The translations under genes and the position numbers were made by a program. From JANQOH01 sp965201115 (lineage in GTDB: Bacteria > Pseudomonadota > Alphaproteobacteria > UBA7887): a stretch of DNA of 64,000 nucleotides. Numbering within the stretch: the first letter of the stretch is position 1; the number at the start of each line of letters is the position of its first letter. The DNA is taken from assembly GCA_965201115.1 (NCBI GenBank), contig OZ241745.1, forward strand, positions 2,480,001 to 2,544,000, in the 5' to 3' direction. This document shows, piece by piece, positions 34,631 through 42,460 of the stretch. The notes below the pieces were generated by a model. It was not told where the DNA came from. It worked only from the letters and a program-made list of their open reading frames with translations, and did no database searches.

Positions 34631-37249
34631 ATGAAAACGCAGTCGCTCTTCGCTCGTTCCATCGTTCTCGCCGCCCTTTGCGCGGCCTTGGCCCTTCCGG
34701 CGCCCATCGGCGCGGTGGCGGAAGACGAAGGCGACGCCTTCGAGCTCGGCGACATTTTCGTGGTGGGCACCCGCCGCCCGGTGCGCTCGACCGCCGACAC
34801 CCCGGCCCCGATCGACCTGATCGGCGGCGAAGACTTCACCGACCAAGGCACCACGAACCTCACCGACGCCATGCGCACCTTGGTGCCGTCGTACAACGTC
34901 AACCCGCAGCCCATCAGCGACGAGGCCACCTTTATCCGGCCCGCCAACCTGCGCGGGCTGGCGCCCGACCAAACCCTTGTGTTCGTGAACGGCAAGCGCC
35001 GCCACCGCGCCGCCGTGATCAGCTTCCTGGGCAACGGCGTCTCCGACGGCGCCCAGGGCCCCGACATCGGCGTCATCCCGGCGATCGCGCTCGAGCGCGT
35101 CGAGGTGCTGCGCGACACCGCCTCGGCGCAGTACGGCTCCGACGCCATCGCCGGCGTGATCAACTTCGTGCTCAAGAGCCGCCCCGACGGCGGCGCCATC
35201 GAAACCCAATGGGGCCGGACATACGAGAACGACGGCGAATCGTACCGGGTAGCCACGAATGTCGGCGTTCCGATTTCCGAAAGCGGTTTCGCCAACCTGA
35301 GCGCGCAATGGCACGAGTCGGAACCCACCGTGCGCAGCGTGCAGCGCGGCGACGCGGCGGGCCTGATCGCCGGCGGCAACACACACGTCCGCCAACCCTA
35401 CGCCCAAATCTGGGGCGCACCCGATATCCGCGACGACTATACCGTGTTCGTGAACTCCGGAATGGACGTGAGCGAAATGGCCGAGATCTACGCTTTCGGC
35501 AATATCTCCGGGCGCGAGACCGAAGGCGGATTCTTCTTCCGCAATCCTAATACGCGAGGCGGCATTTTCGAGGACCGTCTCGTTGGCGATTTGAGGCCGG
35601 ACGACGGCACGGAATGCCCGGCGATCGACAGCCCGGCGGATGCCCGCTGGACGGGGGGCGATGACTACTTCAGCGCCCAAGAGGCGCGGGCCTACATGGA
35701 TGCAAACGAAGGCTGCTTCGTCTTCAACGAACTTTTCCCCGGCGGATTCACGCCGTCGTTCAGGGGAACGGTAGCCGATTCCGCCGGGGCGGCGGGCGTT
35801 CGCGGGGACCTCGATTCCGGCGTGACTTGGGATCTCAGCTACTCTCACGGTCGAAGCAGCATCGACTATTTCATACGCAACACCATCAACCCGAGCATGG
35901 GCCCCAATACGCCTACGGAATTCGAACTCGGAACAGCCACGCAGACCGAGCAGGTCGTAAACCTCGACGTCACCTACGAGATCGATGTGGCGGGCTTCGA
36001 CTCGCCCCTGCACACGGCAGCCGGACTTGAGTGGCGTAAGGAGGAGTTCAAAATCGACGCCGGCGAGCCGCCGTCGTGGAGCGCCGGCCCGCAGGTCGAC
36101 CCCGACGATCCGCCCGGGCCTTTGGCAAGCCAGGGCTTCGGCGTTGGTGCCAACGGATTTGCCGGATTTCATCCGGGTACCGCGGGTACGTGGAGTCGGA
36201 ACAATACCGCGGCGTACGTCGATCTTGAAGCGGACGTGCGTCGGAACGTTACCCTCGCGGCCATGGGGCGCGCCGAGCGGTACGACGACTTCGGAACGAC
36301 AACGGACTTCAAGCTCGGCGCCCGCGTCCAGATGAATGACCGAATAGCCGTGCGCGGTTCGGCCAGCACCGGTTTCCGCGCGCCGACCGTAGGCCAGTCG
36401 CGGTTTTCGAAAGTCACCACGGAATTCGGCGAGCTGCCCACTGGCGGCTTCGGGCTGAGGCAATCGGGCACGGTTGCTCCCGGTTGCTCCGAAGCCGTGG
36501 AGTTCGGCGCCAAGCCGCTGACGCCCGAAGAATCGGTAACGTTTACCGCCGGCGTGATAGCGGAATCCGGCCCGCTTTCGCTAACCGCCGACATCTACAA
36601 CATCGATGTGGACGACAGGCTGGCGTTGTCGAAGGATTATACGATAGAAGACGAGGCAACGAAGGACAGGATACTGAGACGCGGCAACGCCTGCTTTGAG
36701 GCTCTCGACGTGCGTGAAGTGAAGTTCTTCGGAAACAGCCTCGACACGCGCACGCGCGGCGTGGATGTCGTAGCCAGCGTGGACCTATCGGAAGCCGCGC
36801 CGATCCCCGGAGACGGCGAAACGGAATTCGTCGTCGTCGGTAGTTACGTGAGCACCCAAGTCAAGAAGTTTGGGGCAGAGTTCCTCGATGAAAAGCGGGT
36901 GAACCAGCTCGAAAAGGCGCTCCCGAAATTCCGTTTCAACGCGACCCTGCGTCACGAACAGGCGCGATGGAGCGGGTTTGCGCGCCTCAACTATTACGGC
37001 GCCTACGAGGAGTATCACGCGGATGTGGTGGCTTGGCTTTATGAGGCGGGGCGCGAATTTACCCTCGACGCAGAAGTCGCCTACGTTCCCGTCGAGGGTC
37101 TCCGGTTGAGTATCGGGGCGGAGAACATCCTCAACAACTTCCCGGACGAGAACCCGTTTGCGAAGAATTTGGGGTCGCTGTATCCCGAATCGTCGCCGAT
37201 GGGCTTTGCCGGAGGCTTCTACTACGCCCGCGCCCGCTACGTCTTCTAG
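34631..37249 (+). CDS. TonB-dependent outer-membrane receptor
   Basis: An 872-residue receptor with a signal peptide (1 to about 30). A TonB-box-like segment is ELGDIFVVGTRRP. The plug domain includes IPAIALERVEVLRDTASAQY and GSDAIAGVINFVLK. A beta-barrel follows, ending in the aromatic residues YYARARYVF typical of outer-membrane proteins. It probably takes up an iron chelate, cobalamin or a glycan; the ligand cannot be read. GGAAGGAG lies 10 bp before the ATG. The gene is less GC-rich than the core genes, and no tonB/exbB or ABC importer genes are adjacent, so it works with machinery elsewhere. Confidence 0.92.
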   Translation: MKTQSLFARSIVLAALCAALALPAPIGAVAEDEGDAFELGDIFVVGTRRPVRSTADTPAPIDLIGGEDFTDQGTTNLTDAMRTLVPSYNVNPQPISDEATFIRPANLRGLAPDQTLVFVNGKRRHRAAVISFLGNGVSDGAQGPDIGVIPAIALERVEVLRDTASAQYGSDAIAGVINFVLKSRPDGGAIETQWGRTYENDGESYRVATNVGVPISESGFANLSAQWHESEPTVRSVQRGDAAGLIAGGNTHVRQPYAQIWGAPDIRDDYTVFVNSGMDVSEMAEIYAFGNISGRETEGGFFFRNPNTRGGIFEDRLVGDLRPDDGTECPAIDSPADARWTGGDDYFSAQEARAYMDANEGCFVFNELFPGGFTPSFRGTVADSAGAAGVRGDLDSGVTWDLSYSHGRSSIDYFIRNTINPSMGPNTPTEFELGTATQTEQVVNLDVTYEIDVAGFDSPLHTAAGLEWRKEEFKIDAGEPPSWSAGPQVDPDDPPGPLASQGFGVGANGFAGFHPGTAGTWSRNNTAAYVDLEADVRRNVTLAAMGRAERYDDFGTTTDFKLGARVQMNDRIAVRGSASTGFRAPTVGQSRFSKVTTEFGELPTGGFGLRQSGTVAPGCSEAVEFGAKPLTPEESVTFTAGVIAESGPLSLTADIYNIDVDDRLALSKDYTIEDEATKDRILRRGNACFEALDVREVKFFGNSLDTRTRGVDVVASVDLSEAAPIPGDGETEFVVVGSYVSTQVKKFGAEFLDEKRVNQLEKALPKFRFNATLRHEQARWSGFARLNYYGAYEEYHADVVAWLYEAGREFTLDAEVAYVPVEGLRLSIGAENILNNFPDENPFAKNLGSLYPESSPMGFAGGFYYARARYVF

Positions 37250-37270
37250 CGGCTGAAAGATCGGACCGGA

Positions 37271-37300
37271 GGCCGGGCGGGCAGGCGAACTCGCCCGGCC
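37271..37300 (+). terminator. Hairpin downstream of the TonB-dependent receptor
   Basis: A perfect 9-bp stem, GGCCGGGCG at 37271-37279 with CGCCCGGCC at 37292-37300, and a 12-nt loop begins 22 bp after the stop codon. No T-run follows, so it may be a transcript-stabilising hairpin rather than a classical intrinsic terminator. Nothing else was recognised in 37301-37530. Confidence 0.4.
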
Positions 37301-37530
37301 GAATGCGAAGCCCGTGACCGGGGAGTACCAGGTCGCGTCGCTTGCACTGTGCGAGTGGGCGGTCTGGGCAGCGGCGGCGAACACTGTTCGCGGTGGCGGT
37401 CGGGACCTGTCGAAACGTGTCGGCGGAGTGGTGTCGCGCCCACCCGAAATCTGTACAAAGGGTTGACATCGGCTGGCGGCGGCGCCATTCTCAAGCGGGC
37501 GATTCGTAATCGCAGGGGATATGGGCGGTC

Positions 37531-38314
37531 ATGGCGCAGAAACCGCCGGGAAATACGAGCGCGCAAGCCGAAGCTGGCGAGAACGGCCTGATCGAACGCG
37601 CGCGGAAAGCGGCGGGCGAGTGGCATTGCGTTCCCGAGTACGCATGGGCGCTCCGGTTTTTGCCGCTTGGCGCGAGTCGTGGCGGCGAGCGCTTCGAAAT
37701 CCGCCGCGTGCGGGCCGAGCCGCCGGAAAGCGAATACGAGCAATATCTGTACACGCCGGGCCGGCACGACCTCGCGGTTTCGCGGGGCGGAGCGGTTTGG
37801 CATTGCGACCTGTCGGCGAGCGAGCTCCCCGACTGCGCGAAGGCGCTGGCGGAGGCGGTCAAGCGTTCGTTGCGCGAGCGGCCGCCGGCCCGGGGCTGGA
37901 GGCGCTTCGCAGATGCGTTCGGTTGGCTGGCGCCGGATTTCTTCGCTCCGCATCCGGAGTTGAGCGGCGGGGGTCGGTTCGCCTACGCGTTCGCGGGAAG
38001 CGTTACGTTTTTCGGTATGTTGGCCTTGTTTATACTGGTAAGAATTCCCCAAGAGCTTGGCTTGTCCTGGTTCGGCGGCGCGGGGCCCGGCGGCGAATCG
38101 CCGTTTACGACGCCTGAAAACGTATTCGTGATAGTCTCTTTTCTACTAACCTTGTTTTTTTGCGTTTATTTGCAGCCGGAACGAACGCTCGCACAGCCCT
38201 GTTCGCGTGTATCTGTTCGCCTATTTGCTTCCCCTCATAGTCTGGATTTTGGCTTCGCAGATCGGCGTATCGGGATTATTGGTCCCGTTATCGGACAATG
38301 GAGGAGGATCATGA
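37531..38314 (+). CDS. Predicted inner-membrane protein, 3' end displaced by a T7 frameshift
   Basis: The first about 145 residues are soluble (MAQKPPGNTSAQAEAG onward), followed by two hydrophobic helices (FFGMLALFILVRI and VFVIVSFLLTLFF). In the frame as read, sequence after the seven-T run at 38155-38161 is non-hydrophobic and fuses into the next gene. Dropping one T restores another helix (VYLFAYLLPLIVWIL) and a stop at 38312-38314 that overlaps the next ATG as ATGA. The native gene therefore very likely ends at 38314 and the T7 tract is an insertion, a sequencing error or a slippage site. The family is not recognised. Confidence 0.6.
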
Positions 38315-39468
38315 GGGCCATGTTTGTTATCGTTTCCCTGTCGCTGCTCGCGAGCATTGCGCACGCGCAGGAAGGAGCGCCGAAGCCGGGCGGGACGGCG
38401 GCCGTCGCCGAAACGCCGGAGTACGACCGCCCGGTACTCGCCCGCAGCTACGCCAACGGCTTCGGGCGGCGTCTCGCCAATACGATCCTGCTGCTCATCG
38501 ATCAGAGGACAGTATTGCGCAATCTGCCGCTTCTCGGCTACGGGCTCGGTAACGTGCGGAACGCGTGCGAAAGCGGCCCGGCGCCCGGCCCGATGATCGA
38601 CGGCGAGGTCGCGCTTGTCCACGAGGCGTATAAGGAGGGCAGATACTTCGGACCGAAATTCGATTTCGCCGCCTCGAAGGTCCGGTGGGACGCCGTTTGC
38701 GACTGGTTGGACAATCCCGGCGAAATTTTCGAGCGATCCGGCCTGTATGTGTTCGATATCATGGGGCGGCGCGGCATATGGCGGGAATTCGCGAACGAGA
38801 AGGCGCCGCCGGAGGATTGGCGGCCTTTCGTGGCGGGCCGAGTGCAACAACCCAAGCCGGCCGGTGCGCGCGGGGATTTCGTGCGGTGGACGGTCGAGCC
38901 CAACAACACGGGGGCAGGCGACCGATGGACGCTGGTATGGAACGCTCCGGGAGCGGATTCCGACGCGCCGACGCAGGCCGCAGTCGGTCCGACGCAGTGG
39001 TGGCGATACTGGCACGAAACGGATGCCCCGCCTGTGATGGCGCTCAGGGCGGCGGAGGAGGTACTCGCCGGGAAATTGCTGGCGGCGGAAAAGCCCTTGC
39101 CGGCAGCGGCGAAAAAGCCCTTCCCGGCAGTCGATTCTCTCAGCGCAAACGGCGAACAGTCGTCCCTATCGGCGACGCGGTACTATATGTCGTATTCCGC
39201 GCCAGAGTCCGAATTTGGGAGTAGCATGATTTCGACGTGCGGAATCGGCTTAGCGGGCGACGTGCCTTGCTCAATAAACTGGAATCGGGCGCCCGTCCCC
39301 GACCCGGGGAGGGAGAGCGGCGACCTAGCTTTCTCCCTGTGGTACTATGTCGGCGAACCCGACGCCAGCCCGCAAGCAGAGGTCCGCTCGAATTGGTACC
39401 TCCTTGCCGGGGAGCCGCTGTCGGCGGTGCGCGCCGACATATGGGTGGAGCGCTCGGCCTTCAGGTAG
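38311..39468 (+). CDS. Secreted protein of unknown function (385 aa)
   Basis: It starts MRAMFVIVSLSLLASIAHAQ, a clear signal peptide with a cleavage site after AHA. GGAGGAGG lies just upstream of the ATG. The mature part is rich in Trp and contains at least four cysteines (NACESG, AVCDWL, STCGIG, VPCSIN) that could form disulfides in the periplasm. No catalytic motif is recognised. It is adjacent to and probably coupled with the upstream membrane protein, so they may act as a pair. Composition is AT-richer than the genome average. Confidence 0.72.
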   Translation: MRAMFVIVSLSLLASIAHAQEGAPKPGGTAAVAETPEYDRPVLARSYANGFGRRLANTILLLIDQRTVLRNLPLLGYGLGNVRNACESGPAPGPMIDGEVALVHEAYKEGRYFGPKFDFAASKVRWDAVCDWLDNPGEIFERSGLYVFDIMGRRGIWREFANEKAPPEDWRPFVAGRVQQPKPAGARGDFVRWTVEPNNTGAGDRWTLVWNAPGADSDAPTQAAVGPTQWWRYWHETDAPPVMALRAAEEVLAGKLLAAEKPLPAAAKKPFPAVDSLSANGEQSSLSATRYYMSYSAPESEFGSSMISTCGIGLAGDVPCSINWNRAPVPDPGRESGDLAFSLWYYVGEPDASPQAEVRSNWYLLAGEPLSAVRADIWVERSAFR

Positions 39469-39581
39469 GCGGCGGCGCGCGCCGCCGGGCGGGTATTCTC
39501 CGCGCCGCGATCTTGCCGAAACGGCGCGGCCGTAACAGGCGAGCGTGTGTTTCCGCTGCGCCCGCGCCCGCGGCGTCTTCT

Positions 39582-39704
39582 GGCGGCGATATCGAGCGCC
39601 GCCATGCCGAAGCGATGCGCGAACTGGAAGCACGGCGGTTACGAACGACCGGCGAAAGCGCCGAGGGCCGCCGCCTTGACCGGCAATCCCTGAACCGGCA
39701 ATAG
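39582..39704 (+). pseudogene. Remnant of the coiled-coil array gene family
   Basis: The frame reads ERRHAEAMRELEARRLRTTG, close to the C-terminal part of the copy at 44861-45229 (DRRHAETMRELEAKRLRTMA), but with no N-terminal TM segment or start codon in place. It sits directly upstream of array copy 1. It therefore looks like the decayed left-hand member of the array, matching the short copy-7 type found at the right-hand edge. Confidence 0.6.
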
Positions 39705-39745
39705 TCGGCTCCGGACGGAAGCGCCCGCCGGTTATGGAGCTCACG

Positions 39746-40293
39746 ATGACGGAATACGAAATCGCCTCGCTCGGTCTGCGCGAGGCGGCCGTCTGGGTAG
39801 CGGTCGCGCAGGCGGTTATTTCGCTCGGCGTCGGCGGCGTGCAATGCGTTCTGATCTGGCGCGGCCTGTACTTCATGCGGCAGTCCGCGGAATCGCGCGA
39901 CAAGGGGCTGGAGCGGCAGGGAAAGGCCGACGAGAAGCGCCACAAGGAGAGGCCATACAGGCCGACGAGAAGCGCCACAACGAGGCCATGAAGGCGCTGG
40001 CCGACCGTCACGCCGCGACCATGAAGGCCGAGGCCGATCGCCATGCCGAGGTCATGCAGGCGTTCGAGAGGCAGGAGCGCGAATCCGACCGGCGCCATAC
40101 CGAGGCGATGGAGGCGGCGGAACGCCGGGAGCGCGAATCGCTGCGGCGCCATGAGGAAACGATGTTGGCTTTCGAGCGGCAGCGCGGCGACGCCGAGAAG
40201 CGGCACGCGGAGAGCATGGCCGTGCTGGATACGCAACGGCAGGCGATGGAAACCCTGATCGAGCGAACCGCGCCGACGGGCGCTCGAGGTTAG
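39746..40293 (+). pseudogene. Array copy 1, frameshifted single-TM coiled-coil protein
   Basis: It starts MTEYEIASLGLREAAVWVAV (type A N-terminus with one TM helix). It runs in frame to KADEKRHKE, where an extra GA/AG dinucleotide near 39947-39951 (GGAGAGG instead of GGAGG) shifts the frame and leads to a stop at 39991. The remaining coding sequence continues intact in the other frame to 40293 with the long C-type ending (AESMAVLDTQRQAMETLIER). The lesion is recent-looking: the 3' part remains nearly identical to copies 2 and 3. Confidence 0.72.
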
Positions 40294-40325
40294 GGACGGC
40301 GCGCGAACGGGTTATGGAGATTGCG

Positions 40326-40817
40326 ATGACGGAATACGAAGCCGCCACGCTGGCGACGCGCTACGCGGCCCTTGTCATTGCGGCGGTACTCGGTTCGACG
40401 CAATGCGTTCTGATATGGATCGGCCTTCGCTTCATGCGGCGCGCTGCCGAATCGCGCGACAAGGGATTGGAGCAGCAGGGAAAGGCCGACGATAAGCGCC
40501 ACAAGGAGGCGATGAAGGCGCTGGCCGACCGTCACGCCGCGACCATGAAGGCCGAGGCCGACCGCCATGCCGAGGTCATGCAGGCGTTCGAGAGGCAGGA
40601 GCGCGAATCCGACCGGCGCCATACCGAGGCGATGGAGGCGGCGGAACGCCGGGAGCGCGAATCGCTGCGGCGCCATGAGGAAACGATGTTGGCTTTCGAG
40701 CGGCAGCGCGGCGACGCCGAGAAGCGGCACGCGGAGAGCATGGCCGTGCTGGATACGCAACGGCAGGCGATGGAAACCCTGATCGAGCGAACCGCGCCGG
40801 CGGGCGCTCGAGGTTAG
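40326..40817 (+). CDS. Array copy 2: single-TM hendecad coiled-coil protein (163 aa)
   Basis: Type B N-terminus, MTEYEAATLATRYAALVIAA, leading through one TM helix to CVLIWIGLRFMRRAAES. The rest is a continuous charged helix built on 11-residue units (ALADRHAATMK, AEADRHAEVMQ). It ends with the long C-type (AFERQRGDAEKRHAESM then ETLIERTAP). The ATG at 40326 has ATGGAGA 6 bp upstream; an in-frame ATG four codons earlier would lack a site. The protein is predicted to sit in the inner membrane with a long cytoplasmic or periplasmic rod. The function is unknown. Confidence 0.75.
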   Translation: MTEYEAATLATRYAALVIAAVLGSTQCVLIWIGLRFMRRAAESRDKGLEQQGKADDKRHKEAMKALADRHAATMKAEADRHAEVMQAFERQERESDRRHTEAMEAAERRERESLRRHEETMLAFERQRGDAEKRHAESMAVLDTQRQAMETLIERTAPAGARG

Positions 40818-40849
40818 GGACGGCGCGCGAACGGGTTATGGAGATTGCG

Positions 40850-41362
40850 ATGACGGAATACGAAGCCGCCACGCTGGCGACGCGCTACGCGGCCCTTGTC
40901 ATTGCGGCGGTACTCGGTTCGACGCAATGCGTTCTGATATGGATCGGCCTTCGCTTCATGCGGCGCGCTGCCGAATCGCGCGACAAGGGATTGGAGCAGC
41001 AGGGAAAGGCCGACGATAAGCGCCACAAGGAGGCGATGAAGGCGCTGGCCGACCGTCACGCCGCGACCATGAAGGCCGAGGCCGACCGCCATGCCGAGGT
41101 CATGCAGGCGTTCGAGAGGCAGGAGCGCGAATCCGACCGGCGCCATACCGCCGTAATGGCGGCGCACGCCGCGACGATGGAGGCGGCGGAACGCCGGGAG
41201 CGCGAATCTATGCGGCGCCACGAGGAAACGATGGAGGCTTTCGAGCGGCAGCGCGGCGACGCCGAAAAGCGGCACGCGGAGAGCATGGCCGTGCTGGATA
41301 CGCAACGGCAGGCGATGGAAACCCTGATCGAGCGAACCGCGCCGGCGGGCGCTCGAGGTTAG
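40850..41362 (+). CDS. Array copy 3: single-TM hendecad coiled-coil protein (170 aa)
   Basis: Nearly identical to copy 2 in DNA and protein, including the upstream 30 bp. An additional short unit (VMAAHAATMEAAERRER) lengthens the rod by seven residues, and some Leu are replaced by Met/Glu in the distal part (ESMRRHEETMEAFERQ). It has the type B N-terminus and long C-type ending. The same ribosome binding site precedes the ATG at 40850. Confidence 0.75.
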   Translation: MTEYEAATLATRYAALVIAAVLGSTQCVLIWIGLRFMRRAAESRDKGLEQQGKADDKRHKEAMKALADRHAATMKAEADRHAEVMQAFERQERESDRRHTAVMAAHAATMEAAERRERESMRRHEETMEAFERQRGDAEKRHAESMAVLDTQRQAMETLIERTAPAGARG

Positions 41363-41396
41363 GGACGGCGCGCGCGAACGGGTTATGGAGATTGCG

Positions 41397-41834
41397 ATGA
41401 CGGAATACGAAGCCGCCACGCTGGCGACGCGCTACGCGGCCCTTGTTATTGCGGCGGTACTCGGTTCGACGCAATGCGTTCTGATATGGATCGGCCTTCG
41501 CTTCATGCGGCGCGCTGCCGAATCGCGCGACAAGGGATTGGAGCAGCAGGGAAAGGCCGACGATAAGCGCCACAAGGAGGCGATGAAGGCGCTGGCCGAC
41601 CGTCACGCCGCAACCATGAAGGCCGAGGCCGACCGCCATGCCGAGGTCATGCAGGCGTTCGAGAGGCAGGAGCGCGAATCGGACCGGCGCCATACCGAGG
41701 CGATGGAGGCGGCGGAACGCCGGGAGCGCGAATCTTTGCGGCGCCACGAAGAAACCATGGCCGCGCTGGACGCACAGCGCAGGGGCATGGAAACCCTGAT
41801 AGAACGCACCGCGCCGGCGCCCTCGCGCGCGTGA
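41397..41834 (+). CDS. Array copy 4: single-TM hendecad coiled-coil protein (145 aa)
   Basis: This copy combines the type B N-terminus of copies 2 and 3 with the short C-type ending of copies 5 and 6 (HEETMAALDAQRRGMETLIE). It is therefore a mosaic, and its last residues (RTAPAPSRA) differ from all other members. The rod lacks the AFERQRGDAEKRHAESM block. It is followed by the 89-bp spacer type shared with copies 5-7. Confidence 0.75.
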   Translation: MTEYEAATLATRYAALVIAAVLGSTQCVLIWIGLRFMRRAAESRDKGLEQQGKADDKRHKEAMKALADRHAATMKAEADRHAEVMQAFERQERESDRRHTEAMEAAERRERESLRRHEETMAALDAQRRGMETLIERTAPAPSRA

Positions 41835-41923
41835 GCGGCGCCGGCCGATTGCGGCCGGGAGGCTTGCAATACGGGGCGAATCCCGCCACCGTCGCGCGAC
41901 CGTCGTCCGCCCCGCGCCGGGAG
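41835..41923 (+). repeat. 89-bp intergenic spacer repeat of the array (three copies)
   Basis: The spacer after copy 4 (41835-41923) recurs as 44125-44213 after the IS and 44772-44860 after copy 6, each 89 bp. It contains the hairpin CCGGCC-GATTGC-GGCCGG and ends with CGCCGGGAG, which serves as the ribosome binding site of the next copy. There is no T-run, so the hairpin is more likely an RNA-processing or stability element than an intrinsic terminator. Confidence 0.7.
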
Positions 41924-42460
41924 ATGATCGTGACGGAATACGAAATCGCCATCGCCACGCTTGAGCTGCGCGAGGCTGCAATTTGGGTAGCCGTCGCGCA
42001 GGCGGCTATCGCTCTCGGCGTCGGCGGCGCGCAGTGCGTTCTGATATGGCGCGGCCTGTATTTCATGCGGCGCTCCGCCGAGTCGCGCGACGAAGGCCTC
42101 AAGCTTCAGGGGGAGGCCGACGAGCGGCGCCACAACGAAGCCATACAGGCCGATGAGCGGCGCCACAAGGAGGCCATACAGGCCGACGAGAAGCGCCACA
42201 ACGAGGCCATGAAGGCGCTGGCCGACCGTCACGCCGCAACCATGAAGGCCGAGGCCGACCGCCATGCCGAGGCCATGCAGGCGTTCGAGAGGCAGGAGCG
42301 CGAATCGGACCGGCGCCATACCGAGGCGATGGAGGCGGCGGAACGCCGGGAGCGCGAATCTTTGCGGCGCCACGAAGAAACCATGGCCGCGCTGGACGCG
42401 CAGCGCAGGGGCATGGAAACCCTGATAGAACGCACTGCGCCGGCGGGCGCTCAAGGTTAG
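41924..42460 (+). CDS. Array copy 5: single-TM hendecad coiled-coil protein (178 aa)
   Basis: Type A N-terminus (TEYEIAIATLELREAAIWVA) and one TM helix ending CVLIWRGLYFMRRSAES. The hendecad tract has two units more than copies 2-4: ADERRHNEAIQ, ADERRHKEAIQ, ADEKRHNEAMK, ALADRHAATMK, AEADRHAEAMQ. It has the short C-type ending. Translation may start at ATG 41924 or GTG 41930; CGGGAG lies upstream of both. The TAG stop is part of the 4-bp target duplication of the IS1380-type element that follows. Confidence 0.75.
   Translation: MIVTEYEIAIATLELREAAIWVAVAQAAIALGVGGAQCVLIWRGLYFMRRSAESRDEGLKLQGEADERRHNEAIQADERRHKEAIQADEKRHNEAMKALADRHAATMKAEADRHAEAMQAFERQERESDRRHTEAMEAAERRERESLRRHEETMAALDAQRRGMETLIERTAPAGAQG

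Noticed and set aside
37531..39468. One large fusion protein of 645 residues
   Set aside because: An internal signal peptide with its own strong ribosome binding site, and the restored ATGA overlap after removing one T, argue for two genes and a frameshift.
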